Program-made: the position numbers and the translations under genes
The notes under the pieces: generated by a model
The model's database searches: none
The model's input: the letters and a program-made list of their open reading frames with translations, nothing else
What the model was told of the DNA's origin: nothing
Shown: piece by piece, positions 1 to 9,388 of the stretch
How positions within the stretch are numbered: position 1 is the first letter of the stretch
Layout of the letters: the number at the start of each line of letters is the position of its first letter
NCBI RefSeq assembly: GCF_014395785.1
Contig: NZ_CP060713.1
Location: 772,501 to 836,500 of the forward strand
From: Nocardioides mesophilus
GTDB taxonomy: Bacteria > Actinomycetota > Actinomycetes > Propionibacteriales > Nocardioidaceae
Reading direction: 5' to 3'
Length of the DNA: 64,000 bases

Positions 1-137
1 TGGCCTGGACCTACCTCGTGGGCTCGGTCTCGTTCCAGGTGTTCGGCCAACGGACCAACGTCATCAGCCCGGACGGCGCGGCCGCGTTCTTCGACGCCGA
101 GCTGGAGCGGATCGCGGCGTTCGTGGGCTTCGCCTGA
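1..137 (+). CDS. C-terminal end of a TetR/AcrR-family regulator (partial)
   Basis: Only the last 44 residues before the TGA at 135-137 are inside the window. The end reads AWTYLVGSVSFQ, then a helix with FFDAELERIAAF. It resembles the C-terminal ligand-binding helices of TetR-type repressors, where a Phe/Leu-rich helix closes the dimer interface. The DNA-binding half lies outside the window, so the assignment rests on this short stretch. The gene runs in the same direction as the small secreted protein that follows, with 142 bp between them. Confidence 0.45.
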   Translation, partial: AWTYLVGSVSFQVFGQRTNVISPDGAAAFFDAELERIAAFVGFA

Positions 138-279
138 GTCTCGCCGCGGCGAGGACGGCGACGGCGGCCCCAGTTTCATGGCCGCCTCGGATGGCCCAGG
201 TGAGTCATTGCCCGACGGCGGCGGGCAGGACCAGCCTCGGAAGGTCCGTTCCGTGTCCACCAAGAGAAGGAGGCGGCCC

Positions 280-726
280 ATGAGGTCGTCGTACCGAACC
301 GCCGTTCGAGCAGCCGGGGTCGCCGGCACCGCTGCCGTCATGCTGGTCGCCGGCTCGGCCGGCGCACTGGCCCACGAGTGCTACGTCGCGTCCCGCTCCG
401 ACCAGGGGAACGCCATGGCGGGGACGCACTCCGCGGCGTGGCAGACCGTCAGCCTGGAGTTCATCGTCACCAACATCCTCGGCCAGACCGACCCGGCCGT
501 GGTCAGCTGCACGCTCTCCGAGGCCGCTGCCGCGGGCATCCCCTCGTCCTTCGTCTTCGGCGACAAGCAGGCCACCGGCCAGGACCACGTGATCGCCGAG
601 AACAACCCCAACATGGAGGCCAAGGGGCTCTCCTCGAACGGCACCGGCATCGACCACGCGGCTGACGTGTACGGCGGCCAGATCGTCGGCATCATCATCG
701 GCTGCGGAGGCACGCCGCCCGGCTGA
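280..726 (+). CDS. small secreted protein of unknown function (148 aa)
   Basis: The ATG at 280 is chosen because a strong AGAAGGAGG ribosome site lies just upstream at 264-272. The longer frame from 178 has no such site. The product starts MRSSYRTAVRAAG, continues with a hydrophobic stretch (VAGTAAVMLVAGSAGALA) and a likely signal-peptidase cut after ALA. The mature part of about 115 residues begins HECYVASRSDQGN and has three cysteines, including one near the end in IIGCGGTPPG. No membrane segment follows the signal, so export is likely. I do not recognise the family, and the neighbours say nothing about its role. Confidence 0.7.
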   Translation: MRSSYRTAVRAAGVAGTAAVMLVAGSAGALAHECYVASRSDQGNAMAGTHSAAWQTVSLEFIVTNILGQTDPAVVSCTLSEAAAAGIPSSFVFGDKQATGQDHVIAENNPNMEAKGLSSNGTGIDHAADVYGGQIVGIIIGCGGTPPG

Positions 727-734
727 TCGGCCGG

Positions 735-869
735 CAGGTCGCCCCGGCTTGGTACGGCCGCCCTCCGGAACGCCCGGGGGCGGCCGGCCGACGCCGTCTG
801 ACAGCTACCGTCCGTCGCGACGTTTCGTCCGTTTCGACGTACAGGTCGCCGCGGCTTGGTACGGTCGCC
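735..869. repeat. 28-bp direct repeat upstream of the c-di-GMP gene
   Basis: The 28 bp at 735-762 recur at 842-869 with two mismatches and a start-to-start distance of 107 bp. Both copies contain GGCTTGGTACGG. The second copy ends 45 bp before the likely start of the PAS-GGDEF-EAL gene. The placement suggests a duplicated regulatory site, but no bound factor is known. Confidence 0.6.
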
Positions 870-914
870 GTCACGGCTGACCGCGAGGCCGCCGTCGCAC
901 GGGTGGGAGTCCAG

Positions 915-3487
915 GTGTCCTTGGACGCTGGCGAGACCAAGAGACTCAGCCGTGCCGAGAGCACGGCCGTCCGTCCGTCGGCCGGCGCCGAGACTGCAGC
1001 GCCACCAGTTGACGCAACCGGGGCGAGAGCGGCGATGGGCCTCATCGGGGCCATCGACTCGTTGCCCGATGCGCTCATGGTCCTCGACACCCGGGGATTC
1101 GTCAGCTGGGCCAGCTCGGCCACGTCGGAGGTGCTGGGCTGGCATCCCAGCGAGCTGGTGGGACGCCCCGTCGCCGTCGTGGCGCTGGAAGAGAACGTCG
1201 AACAGCAGCAGCAGCTCCTCGAGGAGGTGCGACGAACCGGCAGGGCGGTCACGTTCTCGGCTCAACGGCGACGTGCCGACGGCGAAGTCGTCGAGGTCTC
1301 GATCTCGGCGTCACCGGTACGCGATTCCGCGACCGGTGACTTCATCGGCACGTGCGCGTCAGTCCGCAGAGCGGCGCAGGAGACCCGGCTGCAGACCCAG
1401 CTGGCTCAGCAGGACTCTCTCAGCTTGGCATTGAGCCGTCGCTCCTCCGACGTCGCCTTGATCGCCGGACCGGACACCGAGATCACCTTCGTCTCACCCT
1501 CGATGGTCGACGTGCTGGGATTCACCCCGGACGAGCTCGTGGGCTCGAAGGGGATCTCGCTCGTCCATGACGACGACCTGGCCGCCGTGGAAGCGTTCGT
1601 GGGTCGAGTGGTGTCCTGCCCCGGTGCGGTCGAACGCATGACCTTCCGGGTCACCGACTCCCGGGGCGAGTGGCGCTGGATCGAGGAGACCCTCACCAAC
1701 TGCTTCGACGTCTCCAGCGTCCAGGGTCTCGTCGCCAACGTCCGGGACGTGACGAGCGAGGTCGAGGCACGCGCTGCGCTCACAGCCTCCGAGCGTCGGT
1801 ACCGCACCATCGTCGAGACCGCCCAGGAAGGCGTGCTCGTGCTCGATCACGACACACGGGTCCTCTTCGCCAACCGCAAGGCAGCCGCGATCTTCGGCCA
1901 CCCGCGGACCAAGATGCACCGCCGCAAGCTCACTGAGTTCGTCGACAGCGCAGCCGCTGCGGAGCTGCAGCAGCGCGTCGCCTCCCGCGCACAGACAGGG
2001 CACGAACGCTACGAGATCACCTATCTCCATCCCGACGGCGGAGCCCGGATCTTCGAGATCGCCGCCTCCCCGATCTCGCTGAACGCGGAAGGCGCCACCG
2101 GTTCCCTGGCGATGATCTCCGATGTCACCGGCGCCCGTCGCGTCGAGAGCGAGCTGCAGCACCGCTCCCTGCACGACACGCTCACCGGACTGCCCAACCG
2201 TGCCCTGCTCAACGACCGGCTCTCGATGGCGCTCTCCCGGCAGGAGCAAGGGCCTGGCCACGCGAGCGTCGCGGTCCTCTCCATAGACCTCGACGGCTTC
2301 AAGCTCATCAACGACGTCCACGGGCACGAGTTCGGCGACGCGATACTGATCGAGGTCGCACACCGACTGCGCGTCGCGTCCCGGCCGGTCGACACCGTCG
2401 CCCGCCTCGGAGCCGACGAGTTCGTCATCGTCGCCGAAGGAGTCGGGGTCGATGCCGCCGCTGCGCTCGCAGAACACCTGCGCAAGTCGTTGCTCGAACC
2501 GATCGTGATCGATGACGCCGCCGTCTACGTGGACGCCAGCATCGGTGTCGCCCTGGCCCCTCCGCAGTCCCCGTCATCCCTTCTCAGGTCCGCCGACGCG
2601 GCCATGTACCAAGCCAAGGCGCACGGGCGCGGGCGGGTGCACGTCTACGACGCGTCGTGCGACAACGGCACCGACACCGCCCGCAGGCTGCAGGTGGCCA
2701 ACGCCCTGCGCGAAGCTCTCGACGCCGACCAGCTCACCTTGGGCTACCAGCCCATCGTGGACCTGGCCCACGGCGGCGTCGTCGCGGTCGAGGCCTTGTT
2801 GCGCTGGCAGCACCCCGACCTGGGGCGCGTGCCGCCCCCGAAGTCATCACCACCGCCCATGCGACCGGCCTGGCGGAGCGACTCGACCGGTGCGTCCTGC
2901 AACGCGCCTGTGCCGACATGGCGCACCTGCGGAACCGCGGCGTCGGGACGGGCATCACCCTGGCGGTGAACCTGAGCGCTCAGAGCGTCGAGGGCAGCGA
3001 ACTCCCCCAGATGATTCGTGACGCCAGCCGGCTCACGGGGTGGCCCTTGGACCAGCTGAGCCTCGAGCTCACCGAAAGCACGCTGATGAACGACCCCGAG
3101 GCGGCCGCCACCGTCCTGGCGCAGCTGCGTGTGCTCGACGTGTCCGTCGCCATCGACGACTTCGGCACCGGTTACAGCTCCCTCGCCTACCTCCAGCGAC
3201 TGCCGGTCGCCACCCTCAAGGTCGACCGCACCTTCGTCGAGCACGTCCCCGGCGACCCCGACTCATGCGCCATCGCCCGTTCCATCACCGATCTGGCCCG
3301 CGCCCTGTCGTTGACCACCGTCGCAGAGGGCATCGAGACCCACGACCAGGCCGACTACATGCGACAGCTCGGGTGCACGTGGGGCCAGGGCTACCTGTGG
3401 AGCCCCGCCGTGTCGCGCACAGAGCTCGAGACGCTCCTGCTGACCTGGCCCGCTGAGCGCATCACCCCCGACGATCGCGGACGCTGA
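915..3487 (+). pseudogene. PAS-PAS-PAS-GGDEF-EAL c-di-GMP turnover protein, broken by a one-base deletion
   Basis: The predicted protein makes and/or breaks cyclic di-GMP under control of PAS sensors. The GTG at 915 has GGGAG five bases upstream; GTG 903 is the alternative. Order: three PAS regions over about the first 400 residues, a GGDEF domain whose signature reads GADEF (LGADEFVIV), then an EAL domain with VEALLRWQHP, ELTES, DDFGTGYSS, KVDR and AEGIET. The GGDEF signature is therefore degenerate, while the EAL catalytic set looks intact. The frame breaks just after EALLRWQHPDLG, in the C run at 2835-2839. One extra C restores PPPEVITT and an 858-codon gene. No transmembrane segment is evident. 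It is either a pseudogene or a base-calling error. Confidence 0.85.
2835..2839 (+). other. frameshift site in the GGDEF-EAL gene
   Basis: A run of five C. The upstream frame reads into PPPKSSPPP, whereas the frame one base over continues the EAL domain as PEVITTAHATG. A sixth C would join them without other change. Confidence 0.8.
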
Positions 3488-3551
3488 ACGCCTGACGCAG
3501 TGGAAGGGTGTCCCATCGGCGCACCCGCCGGGACGCCGGTCGCGGCGCGGA

Positions 3552-4535
3552 TCACCGCCCCGGCAGGATGAGCAGCTTGCCGGTCGAGCGCCGGCCGACC
3601 AGGTCGTCATGCGCCTGCGGCGCCTCCGCGAGCGCGTACCTGCCGCCGATCCGTACGGCGAGCCGACCGTCGGCCACCCGTCCGAGCACCGCTGCAGCGC
3701 GCCCGAGCAGCTCGTCGCGGTCGTCGATGTGGTGCGCCAGCGTGGGACGCGTCAGGAACAGCGACCCCTTCTTGTTCAGCGTCTGCGGGTCGACCGGCGG
3801 GACCGGGCCGCTGGCGGCGCCGACGAGCACCATGGTGCCCCGGCGCGCCAGCGAGTCGATGCTGCCGTCGAAGGTGGATCTGCCGACCCCGTCGTACACG
3901 ACGTCGACGCCACGGCCGTCGGTGAGCCGTCGTACCTCCGACGCCACGTCGCGGTCGGTGTAGTCGATCACGTCCGAGGCGCCCGCCTCGGTCGCCAGGG
4001 CGGCCTTCGCGGCCGTCGACGCCGTCCCGATCACCCGGACCCCCTTGCCGACCAGCATCTGCGTGAGCAGCAGGCCGAGGCCGCCCGCCGCCGCCTGCAC
4101 GAGTGCCGTCTGGCCGGCCCGGACCGGGAACGTCGACTCGGTCAGGTAGTGCGCGGTCATGCCCTGCAGCATCACGGCCGCCGCCTGCTCGGACTCGACG
4201 TCGTCGGGCACCGGAACGGTCCGCTCCGCGGGGATCACCACCTGGCCGGCGTACCCGCCGCCGTGCACCATCGCCCACGCGACCCGGTCACCGAGCCGCA
4301 CGCCGTCGACGCCGTCGCCGAGGGCGCTGACGACACCGCAGCCCTCGGAGCCCGCGACGAACGGGGTCTGCATCGGATACTTGCCCGACCGCTCGTAGAC
4401 GTCGAGGAAGTTCACCCCGCAGGCGTCCACGTCCACGCGCACCTGGCCCGGTCCGGGCTCCGGGGTCGGCAGCTCCTTGAGCACGAGGACCTCGGACCCG
4501 CCGGCCTGGTCGACGACGATCGCGCGCATGCTCAC
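3552..4535 (-). CDS. NADPH:quinone oxidoreductase-like MDR enzyme
   Basis: A 327-residue medium-chain dehydrogenase/reductase of the quinone oxidoreductase branch: GroES-like N-terminal fold (VLKELPTPEPGPGQVRV, CGVNFLDVYERSG), then a Rossmann fold with AAAGGLGLLLTQM. The structural-zinc cysteines of alcohol dehydrogenases are absent, as expected for QOR. The predicted reaction is NADPH-dependent reduction of quinones or enones; the substrate is unknown. The GTG start overlaps the stop of the isomerase gene as GTGA (4532-4535), so the two are translationally coupled. An internal ATG at 4529 is also possible. Confidence 0.88.
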   Translation of the reverse strand: MSMRAIVVDQAGGSEVLVLKELPTPEPGPGQVRVDVDACGVNFLDVYERSGKYPMQTPFVAGSEGCGVVSALGDGVDGVRLGDRVAWAMVHGGGYAGQVVIPAERTVPVPDDVESEQAAAVMLQGMTAHYLTESTFPVRAGQTALVQAAAGGLGLLLTQMLVGKGVRVIGTASTAAKAALATEAGASDVIDYTDRDVASEVRRLTDGRGVDVVYDGVGRSTFDGSIDSLARRGTMVLVGAASGPVPPVDPQTLNKKGSLFLTRPTLAHHIDDRDELLGRAAAVLGRVADGRLAVRIGGRYALAEAPQAHDDLVGRRSTGKLLILPGR

Positions 4536-5326
4536 GCGGTCGGCTCGCCGGCGCGACGAGGCGCCCGCTCCATGGTGACCTCGCCGCTGAGCAACCGGCC
4601 GGCGTCAGGCACCTCCGTCCTCAGGCCGAGCTCGGTCAACGCGGTGAACACCGTGGCGGTCGCCGCCGAGAGCACCGGGATGCCGGCCGCGTCCTCCACC
4701 GGCTGGATGGCGGCGAGCGACGGCATCTGCACGCATGCCGAGAGCACCAGGGCGTCCACGTCGCTGGTGTCCACCTTCCGCCAGTGCTCGCGCAGTCCGG
4801 CCGGGTCGAGACGGGCCACCGCGAGGTTGTCCGACACCTCCAGGCTCAACGTGTCGACGACCTCGCAGCCGGCGTCCTCGATGTAGTCGGCCACCAGCTT
4901 CGTCAGGGGCTTCATGTACGGCGTGACCATCGCGATGCGCTTCGCGCCGAGCGCCTCGAGCGCGCGCAGCAGCGCACCGGCGCTCGACACGACAGGAGCG
5001 GCCACGCCCTCGCGGTCCAGCACGCCGGTGATCTGCGCCTCGGCGTTGCAGTGGTAGCCCGGCCCCTGCGCCATGATCGCGACGAGGCACGCAGAGGCGA
5101 CCACGTCGGGCCGGGCGTCCGCGATCTCCATCGTGGCGCGCTCGGTCTGCGCGTTCATCGCGACGAGCTCCTCGGCCGTCACGTGCTTCATCCGCATCCG
5201 GCTGCTGTGGAAGGTGAACGTCTCGTCGGGAATCACGCGCTCGCGGGCGTGCAGCATCCGCGGCAGCTCGGTCTCCATCGTCAGGTTCGAGCTCGGCACG
5301 ATCAGGCCGATGCGGTGGTTCGTCAC
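4532..5326 (-). CDS. maleate cis-trans isomerase / arylmalonate decarboxylase-like protein
   Basis: A 264-residue member of the Asp/Glu racemase superfamily, closest in look to maleate isomerase and arylmalonate decarboxylase. It starts VTNHRIGLIVPSSNLTMETE and has a cysteine in each half, in ASACLVAIM and LSACVQMPS, at the places where this fold carries its catalytic residues. The GTG at 5326 is preferred because CAGGAG lies six bases upstream; 18 extra codons would be needed to reach 5380. It is the first gene of a two-gene operon with the MDR enzyme and is divergent from the MFS gene. Role: isomerisation or decarboxylation of a dicarboxylic acid; the substrate is not readable from sequence. 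Confidence 0.82.
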   Translation of the reverse strand: MTNHRIGLIVPSSNLTMETELPRMLHARERVIPDETFTFHSSRMRMKHVTAEELVAMNAQTERATMEIADARPDVVASACLVAIMAQGPGYHCNAEAQITGVLDREGVAAPVVSSAGALLRALEALGAKRIAMVTPYMKPLTKLVADYIEDAGCEVVDTLSLEVSDNLAVARLDPAGLREHWRKVDTSDVDALVLSACVQMPSLAAIQPVEDAAGIPVLSAATATVFTALTELGLRTEVPDAGRLLSGEVTMERAPRRAGEPTA

Positions 5327-5438
5327 GGACGGCTCCTGTCTCGGGCGTGCGGGTTGACGCACGCTCAGTGGTTCAGCCACTATGCCACTCGGTCGGATCG
5401 GGTATCAACCCGACAGGTCCACCAGAAAGCGACACCTC

Positions 5439-6617
5439 ATGCAGCTCCGCTCGGGATGGCGCACCGCGGTCGTCGGCTTCGTCGCGATGTTCGTGACCAT
5501 CGGCACCGGCTTCAGCTACGGCGTGCTGGCCGTCCCGGCCGCGACCGGGCTCGGAGCGGACGTCGGGCTGGTCTCAGGCGGGTTCGCGGTCACCGTGATG
5601 GTGTTCTTCCTGCTCGGCGCCCCCGCAGGCGTGCTCGCCGACCGGTTCGGCGCCAAGGCCGTGCTCGGGGCGGGGGCGGCGTGCATGGGCGCCGGTCTGC
5701 TGCTCACCGCCGCCGCGCAGAGCGTCGTGATGCTCTACGTCGGCCACGGCCTGCTCGTCGGGGCGGCCATGGCCTCCACCTTCGTCCCGCTCACCGCCGC
5801 GGTCAGCGCCCTCTTCGGCCAGAACCGTGCCACCGCGGTCGGCATCGCGGTCTCGGGCATCGGCGTCGGCACGCTGGTGATGGCCCCGGTGCTGGCCTCC
5901 TCGATCGTCCGGGTCGGCTGGCGGCCGACGTACGCCGTGCTGGGGATCGTGTCGGCCGTGGCGCTGACCGGCTGCGCGCTGCTGGTCGAGCGGCCGCCAC
6001 GGCACGAGCCGGTCGCGGGCGACGCCGCGCGGACGATGCGCTCGAGGGACTACCGGTTGCTGTACGCCTCGCAGGTGCTGCTCTCGGTGGCGATCTTCAC
6101 CCCGTTCGCCCACCTGCCGTCCTACGCCGAGCACCTCGCGATCCCCGCGGTCGCCGCGGCCGGGCTGGTCGCCGTGATCGGCGCGGCCAGCGTCGTGGGG
6201 CGGCTCGCGCTGGGACCGGTCGCCGGGCGGTTCGGCCTGCTGCGGACCTACCGGGCGTGCTTCGTCGCGATCGGCGCGAGCTTCGTGCTGTGGATCTGGC
6301 CGCTCGGCTACCCCGGGCTGGTGGTGCAGGCCGTGGTGTTCGGTGTCGGGTACGGCGGCTTCGTGGCGCTGCTTCCGGGGGTCGCCGCCCGCCGGTTCGG
6401 GGTGCACCGGCTCGGCGGGCTGCTGGGCGTCCTCTACACCTCCCACGTGGTGGGTGCCGGGCTCGGCCCGCTGGTGACAGGTCTGCTCGTCGAACGGTGG
6501 GGATACCTGCCCGCCGGAACGGCTGCCCTCGTCTGCGGGCTGGCCGGCTTCGTCGTGCTGGGACGGCTCAGCGAACGGGCGCGCGACCCCGCTTCTCAGA
6601 GCCCCAGCCGGCGGTAG
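5439..6617 (+). CDS. MFS transporter
   Basis: A 392-residue protein with about 12 hydrophobic segments. The MFS loop 2-3 signature is visible as GVLADRFGAKAVLG and a related loop as GPVAGRFG in the second half. Likely a proton-coupled carrier for an organic acid. ATG 5439 is used because hydrophobic sequence starts soon after it (MQLRSGWRTAVVGF). The upstream 57 bp in frame overlap the divergent promoter region. Its last 22 bp overlap the carboxyltransferase gene coming from the other strand. Uptake of the substrate for the neighbouring isomerase or CoA-transferase is plausible from context only. Confidence 0.85.
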   Translation: MQLRSGWRTAVVGFVAMFVTIGTGFSYGVLAVPAATGLGADVGLVSGGFAVTVMVFFLLGAPAGVLADRFGAKAVLGAGAACMGAGLLLTAAAQSVVMLYVGHGLLVGAAMASTFVPLTAAVSALFGQNRATAVGIAVSGIGVGTLVMAPVLASSIVRVGWRPTYAVLGIVSAVALTGCALLVERPPRHEPVAGDAARTMRSRDYRLLYASQVLLSVAIFTPFAHLPSYAEHLAIPAVAAAGLVAVIGAASVVGRLALGPVAGRFGLLRTYRACFVAIGASFVLWIWPLGYPGLVVQAVVFGVGYGGFVALLPGVAARRFGVHRLGGLLGVLYTSHVVGAGLGPLVTGLLVERWGYLPAGTAALVCGLAGFVVLGRLSERARDPASQSPSRR

Positions 6618-8089
6618 CGCTCGAGCCGCGCAGCAAGCCGTTTGGGACCGTCCTCCCCCAGCAGCACCGCGAGCTCCTCGCGCAGCACGTGGCCGACCCG
6701 ACGACAGAACTCCTCCGGCTCATCGGCCGCGTCCGGACGCTCGGGGACGATGCGGTCGACGATGCCGGCGGCGAGCAGGTCGCTGGAGCGCACGCCCTGG
6801 CTCGCCGCCATCTCCGGGGCGTGGGCGGTGTCGCGGTGCACGATCGCGCTGGCTCCCTCCGGCGGCAACGGCGAGAGCCACCCGTGCTGCGCCGCGATGA
6901 CCCGGTCACCGGGCAACAGAGCCAGCGCACCGCCTCCGGTGCCCTGGCCGAGGAGCAACGTCAACGTCGGCGCCTCGAGCGTGATCAGGTCCGACAGGCA
7001 GCGAGCGATCTCCCCGGCCAGGCCGCCCTCCTCCGCCTCCGCCGAGAGCGCGGCCCCCGGCGTGTCGATGACGGTGACGAGGGGCAGGCACAGCTCCGCG
7101 GCGAGACGCATCCCGCGCCGGGCCTCGCGCAGCGCGCCGGGTCCCATCGGGCGGTCCTCGGTCTGGCCGCGGCGGTCCTGCCCGAGCAGCACGCACGGCG
7201 CACCGCCGAAGCGCGCCAGCGCGACGAGCAGACCGGGGTCCTGCTCGCCCTGCCCCGTGCCGTTGAGCGGCACGACGTCGCTGGCCGCGTAGCGCAGCAG
7301 CCGGCGTACTCCCGGCCGGTCCTCCCGCCGGGACCGCACGATCGAGTCCCACGCCGCCACCTCGGGCACCGGCTCCGGTTCGCTCCGTTCCCGGGGCGCA
7401 TCGGGCACGGTGCGGTCGGCGCACAGCACGTTCAGCGCCCGGGCCAGCACCTCGGCGATGTCCTCGGGCGGGACGACCGCGTCGATCAGCCCGCGCTGGA
7501 AGAGGTTCTCGGCCACCTGGACGCCCGGCGGGAAGGTCCGCTGGTACAGCGCCTCGTAGACGCGCGGCCCCAGGAAGCCGACCAGTGCGCCGGGCTCGGC
7601 GACCGTCACGTGTCCGAGCGAACCCCAGGAGGCGAAGACGCCCCCGGTGGTCGGGTGCCGCAGGTAGACCAGGTAGGGAAGACCCGCGGCCTTGTGCTGC
7701 GCGATCGCCGCGGTGATCTTGACCATCTGGATGAAGGCGACGGCACCTTCCTGCATGCGGGTGCCACCCGAGACCGGGGCGGCGAGCAGCGGCAGCCCTT
7801 CCGCGGTGGCGCGCTCGACCGCGAGGACGAGCCGTTCGGCCGCGGCCACGCCGATCGAACCGGCGAGGAAGGAGAACTCACAGGCCATCACGGCCACCCG
7901 GCGTCCCTGGATCGTTCCCTCGCCGGTCATCACCGCCTCGTCGAGCCCGGTGCGCTCGCGCGCGGAGGCCAGCTCGGCGGCGTACGCCTCGGTCTGGGGG
8001 TGGCGGACCGGTGGCTTGTCCCAGGAGCAGAACGAGCCCTCGTCGAGAACCATGCCCACCAGGGTCTGGGCGTCGGGGCCGCGGCTCAC
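6596..8089 (-). CDS. fused AccD-AccA-type carboxyltransferase without zinc ribbon or biotin domain
   Basis: A 497-residue protein with two crotonase-like halves in the order beta (AccD-like, about 20-250) then alpha (AccA-like, about 270-490). Marker motifs are PVSGGTRMQEG in the first half and DTPGAALSAEAEEGG plus GQGTGGGALALLPGD in the second. The zinc-ribbon cysteines of true AccD are absent and there is no biotin carboxylase or carrier nearby. It may therefore work as an acyl-CoA decarboxylase, like the malonate decarboxylase beta/gamma subunits, rather than in fatty-acid synthesis; that is inference. The GTG at 8089 overlaps the CoA-transferase stop as GTGA, so the two genes form an operon and probably a pathway step pair. 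Confidence 0.83.
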   Translation of the reverse strand: MSRGPDAQTLVGMVLDEGSFCSWDKPPVRHPQTEAYAAELASARERTGLDEAVMTGEGTIQGRRVAVMACEFSFLAGSIGVAAAERLVLAVERATAEGLPLLAAPVSGGTRMQEGAVAFIQMVKITAAIAQHKAAGLPYLVYLRHPTTGGVFASWGSLGHVTVAEPGALVGFLGPRVYEALYQRTFPPGVQVAENLFQRGLIDAVVPPEDIAEVLARALNVLCADRTVPDAPRERSEPEPVPEVAAWDSIVRSRREDRPGVRRLLRYAASDVVPLNGTGQGEQDPGLLVALARFGGAPCVLLGQDRRGQTEDRPMGPGALREARRGMRLAAELCLPLVTVIDTPGAALSAEAEEGGLAGEIARCLSDLITLEAPTLTLLLGQGTGGGALALLPGDRVIAAQHGWLSPLPPEGASAIVHRDTAHAPEMAASQGVRSSDLLAAGIVDRIVPERPDAADEPEEFCRRVGHVLREELAVLLGEDGPKRLAARLERYRRLGL

Positions 8090-9276
8090 GACAGCCCGCC
8101 TTGCTCGGCGTCGGCGTCGACCTCGTCCAGCCAGGCCCGCACGCTCGCGTCGTGCTGACCCAGAAGCGGCGGCGCCAGATGGCTCTTGCGAGCGCCCGCG
8201 AAGGCGTTGTCGTCGAAGCGCAGGGGCGGTCCGGGTAGCTGGATCGGGCCGGCGGTCGGGTGATCCACCTCGATGAGCAGCCCCTGGGACAGGGTCTGCT
8301 CCCAGCTGTAGACGTCGTCGAGCGTACGGACCTTGCCGGCGGGCACCCCGGCCTCGTTGAGCTGCTCCAGCCACGCCTCTGCCCCGGCTGCTGCGAAGGC
8401 GCCCTCGATCTCGCCGATCAGCTCGGGCCGGTGCGCCACCCGCAGCTCGTTGGTGGCGAACCGAGGATCGGCCACGTCGATCCCGACGACCGGCGCGAAC
8501 CGGCTCCACAGCGCCTCGCTCCCGACGGCGATCTGGACGGCGGCGTCGGCGGTGCGGAACAGTCCGTAGGGCGCGATGGACGCGTGGTGGTTGCCGATGG
8601 CGGTCGGGACCTCACCGGCCACGGTGTGCCGGGTGCCCTGGAAGGCGTGCACGCCCACGATGCCGGCCAGCAGGCTGGTGCGCACGACCCGGCCGCGGCC
8701 GGTCCGGGCCCGTTCGTGGAGGGCCGCGACGACGCCGTACGCGCCGTACATCCCCGCCAGCAGGTCGCCGATCGGTACGCCCACCTTCGTCGGCTCGTCC
8801 GGACCGGCACCGGTCAGGCTCATCAGTCCCGCCTCGCCCTGGGCGATCTGGTCGTAGCCGGCCCGGCCCCCCTCGGGTCCGTCGTGGCCGAACCCGGTGA
8901 TCGAGAGGATGACCAGGCCCGGGTTGATCCGGTGCAGCTCCTCGACCGAGAAGCCGAGCCGGTCCAGCACCCCGGGACGGAAGTTCTCCATCAGAACGTC
9001 CGCCTGGCGCACCAGCCGGCGCAGGAAGTCCTTGCCGTCGTCGCTCTTGAGGTCGGCGGTCACCGCCTCCTTGTTGCGGTTGCACGACATGAAGTACGTC
9101 GACTCGCGCTGGTCGCCCTCGCCGATGAACGGCGGCCCCCACAACCGGGTGTCGTCACCGGTGGGCGACTCCACCTTGATCACCCTCGCACCGAGATCGC
9201 CGAACATCATGGCCGCGTGCGGCCCCGCCAGTGCCCGTGTCAGGTCGACGACGAGTACGTCCGAGAGCAGGTCCAT
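8086..9276 (-). CDS. CaiB/BaiF (class III) CoA-transferase
   Basis: A 396-residue family III CoA-transferase that moves CoA between carboxylic acids. It has the usual start VLVVDLTRALAGPHAAMMFGDLGA, ENFRPGVLDRLG, and GYDQIAQ, whose Asp is the family's covalent catalytic residue. Length is normal. It is the first gene of the operon with the carboxyltransferase, and its 5' leader contains a candidate FadR-type operator at 9291-9301. Together the two genes would activate a (di)carboxylic acid to its CoA ester and decarboxylate it, an inference from context. Confidence 0.92.
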   Translation of the reverse strand: MDLLSDVLVVDLTRALAGPHAAMMFGDLGARVIKVESPTGDDTRLWGPPFIGEGDQRESTYFMSCNRNKEAVTADLKSDDGKDFLRRLVRQADVLMENFRPGVLDRLGFSVEELHRINPGLVILSITGFGHDGPEGGRAGYDQIAQGEAGLMSLTGAGPDEPTKVGVPIGDLLAGMYGAYGVVAALHERARTGRGRVVRTSLLAGIVGVHAFQGTRHTVAGEVPTAIGNHHASIAPYGLFRTADAAVQIAVGSEALWSRFAPVVGIDVADPRFATNELRVAHRPELIGEIEGAFAAAGAEAWLEQLNEAGVPAGKVRTLDDVYSWEQTLSQGLLIEVDHPTAGPIQLPGPPLRFDDNAFAGARKSHLAPPLLGQHDASVRAWLDEVDADAEQGGLS

Positions 9277-9290
9277 CGAAATCCGTCCTT

Positions 9291-9301
9291 ACTGGTCCAG
9301 T
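9291..9301. promoter_or_regulatory. candidate GntR/FadR operator
   Basis: ACTGGTCCAGT is a palindrome around a central base in the 112-bp space between the divergent CoA-transferase and FadR-type regulator genes, 14 bp before the CoA-transferase start. Its half site resembles the CTGGTC half of known FadR operators. Binding would cover the CoA-transferase leader. Confidence 0.45.
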
Positions 9302-9388
9302 GGCTGAGCCTCCTGAACATTGGACCTCCGCTAGGCTGGCTGTCAAGCACCGGTGCCTCTTCTGGCCGCTGCCGAGAGAGGAAACTTC

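Noticed and set aside
3609-8158. Very long open frames (425 and 1124 codons) on the plus strand opposite the MDR, isomerase, MFS and carboxyltransferase genes
   Set aside because: They are antisense or off-frame to genes with clear domains, are Arg/His/Gly-rich, and show no family features; such frames are expected in very GC-rich DNA.
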